From an uncultured Phycisphaerales bacterium (GTDB taxonomy: Bacteria > Planctomycetota > Phycisphaerae > Tepidisphaerales > Tepidisphaeraceae): DNA of 64,000 nt. The first letter of the stretch is position 1. Each line of letters begins with the position of its first letter. A program made the position numbers and the translations under genes. Positions 63,506 to 64,000 of the stretch are shown here, one piece after another. The stretch covers positions 62,001 through 126,000 of the forward strand of contig CAIQIQ010000106.1 in NCBI GenBank assembly GCA_903871935.1. Direction: 5' to 3'. The notes below the pieces were generated by a model. It did no database searches and had not been told where the DNA came from. It saw only the letters and a list, made by a program, of their open reading frames with translations.

Positions 63506-64000
63506 ATGAAGTTGGCATTGATGCTATTGGGAGGGTTGATCATGGCAACGGTGGCACAGGCGGGCGTCGGCCGGGTCTGGGCGGTGAACGACGGCGAGAA
63601 GGTCGACCGCGATGACCTGAAGAACGTGAACAGGGACAAGAATTCGGCATGGGATGGCACAACGGTGCGCATCTTCGGGGCGCAGAACGAAGTGATCGCA
63701 TTCCAGGTGATCGTCGAGAGCGATGACAAGGGCATTGAGGGGCTGTCGGTGAGCCTGCCGGAGGTGACAGGGCCAAATGGCAGGAAGATCAGCTATGCGC
63801 CGCCGCGCCAGGACCCGACCGATTTTGCCGGCCGGCAAATCCAGTTGTTCAGCGCTCATTATCTAAACGTGAAGGAAGTGACGACGTGCGGCTGGATCTT
63901 TGACCGCAAGTCGCCGGCGGCGCCGGCGAACCCGACGGGGTGGAAACCGGTCATCCTCGTGCCGGAAAACGCGGCGGCGGGCAAAGGCGGGTTCCCGCTG
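63506..64000 (+). CDS. Start of a secreted protein running off the right edge
   Basis: ATG 63506 with AAAGGA 8 nt upstream opens a frame that is still open at 64000 (165 codons). A signal peptide (LALMLLGGLIMATVAQA) is followed by VWAVNDGEKVDRDDLKNVNRD and AWDGTTVRIFGAQNEVIAFQVIV, an N-terminal beta-sandwich typical of large planctomycete secreted proteins with glycosidase-like (DUF4091-type) domains downstream. The rest is outside the window, so the family is not fixed. Its promoter region lies in the 150-bp gap after the divergent beta-helix gene. Confidence 0.75.
   Translation, partial: MKLALMLLGGLIMATVAQAGVGRVWAVNDGEKVDRDDLKNVNRDKNSAWDGTTVRIFGAQNEVIAFQVIVESDDKGIEGLSVSLPEVTGPNGRKISYAPPRQDPTDFAGRQIQLFSAHYLNVKEVTTCGWIFDRKSPAAPANPTGWKPVILVPENAAAGKGGFPL

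Overview
The window looks like a piece of a GC-rich planctomycete chromosome, most likely of the Phycisphaerae type. Three things point there: two very large secreted proteins carry an N-terminal LEPR-XLL motif (LEQRRLLS, LEPRRLLS); one of them ends in a dockerin-like repeat and contains the LLPAVQKVREAA string typical of planctomycete DUF1559 pseudopilins; and there are many secreted carbohydrate-active or beta-helix proteins of unknown substrate. No rRNA, tRNA, CRISPR array or complete transposase was found.

Layout. 0-4 kb: end of an unknown gene, a membrane protein with three zinc-ribbon blocks, an orphan nuoA, and a small-gene pair whose second member (nucleotidyltransferase-like) looks internally deleted. 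4-8.6 kb: a GH2 beta-mannosidase, a YcxB-like membrane protein and a uroporphyrinogen decarboxylase-family protein. 8.8-18.9 kb (minus strand): an eight-gene operon for a membrane complex related to group 4 [NiFe] hydrogenase / complex I. Its large subunit has lost all four nickel-ligand cysteines, it has two HyfB-type antiporter subunits in tandem, and its first gene is an HTH-PtsN (EIIA-Ntr) fusion. This is the best candidate for an under-described system. 19-28 kb: secreted proteins, including an RCC1-propeller protein with a possible kinase-like C-terminus.

28-37.2 kb is an accessory zone: four toxin-antitoxin modules (DUF1778/GNAT, HicBA, AbrB-like/Doc, MazEF-like), a DUF4143 ATPase behind a 30-bp near-palindrome, several dispersed and tandem repeats, and a repeat-rich 1.28-kb stretch. 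Two of the four toxins are visibly damaged (hicA by an exact 11-bp tandem duplication, doc by an amber codon) while their antitoxins are intact. The housekeeping gene ppdK (pyruvate phosphate dikinase) lies inside this zone.

37-43.7 kb: a GH116-like protein, then a membrane-organisation cluster (ClpP-type NfeD, short NfeD, flotillin FloA, one small membrane protein). 43.7-57.3 kb: a methyltransferase with regulatory domain, a 1,176-residue GAGND-repeat surface protein, a TrkA-N membrane protein, a DUF4230 protein, a Uma2 protein, a GH4 glycosidase and a 1,322-residue protein with 32 beta-helix repeats and a dockerin-like end. 57.4-64 kb: a RecA/AAA-fold protein with an altered Walker A motif, a periplasmic rhodanese, a secreted putative glycosidase, a beta-helix protein with no visible signal peptide, and the start of another secreted protein that leaves the window.

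A recurring regulatory feature is a -10-like hexamer (TATAAT, TAGAAT, TACAAT, TATACT, TACACT) ending 6-8 nt before the start codon in eight genes. This suggests leaderless transcripts are common here, especially for the toxin-antitoxin and other accessory genes.
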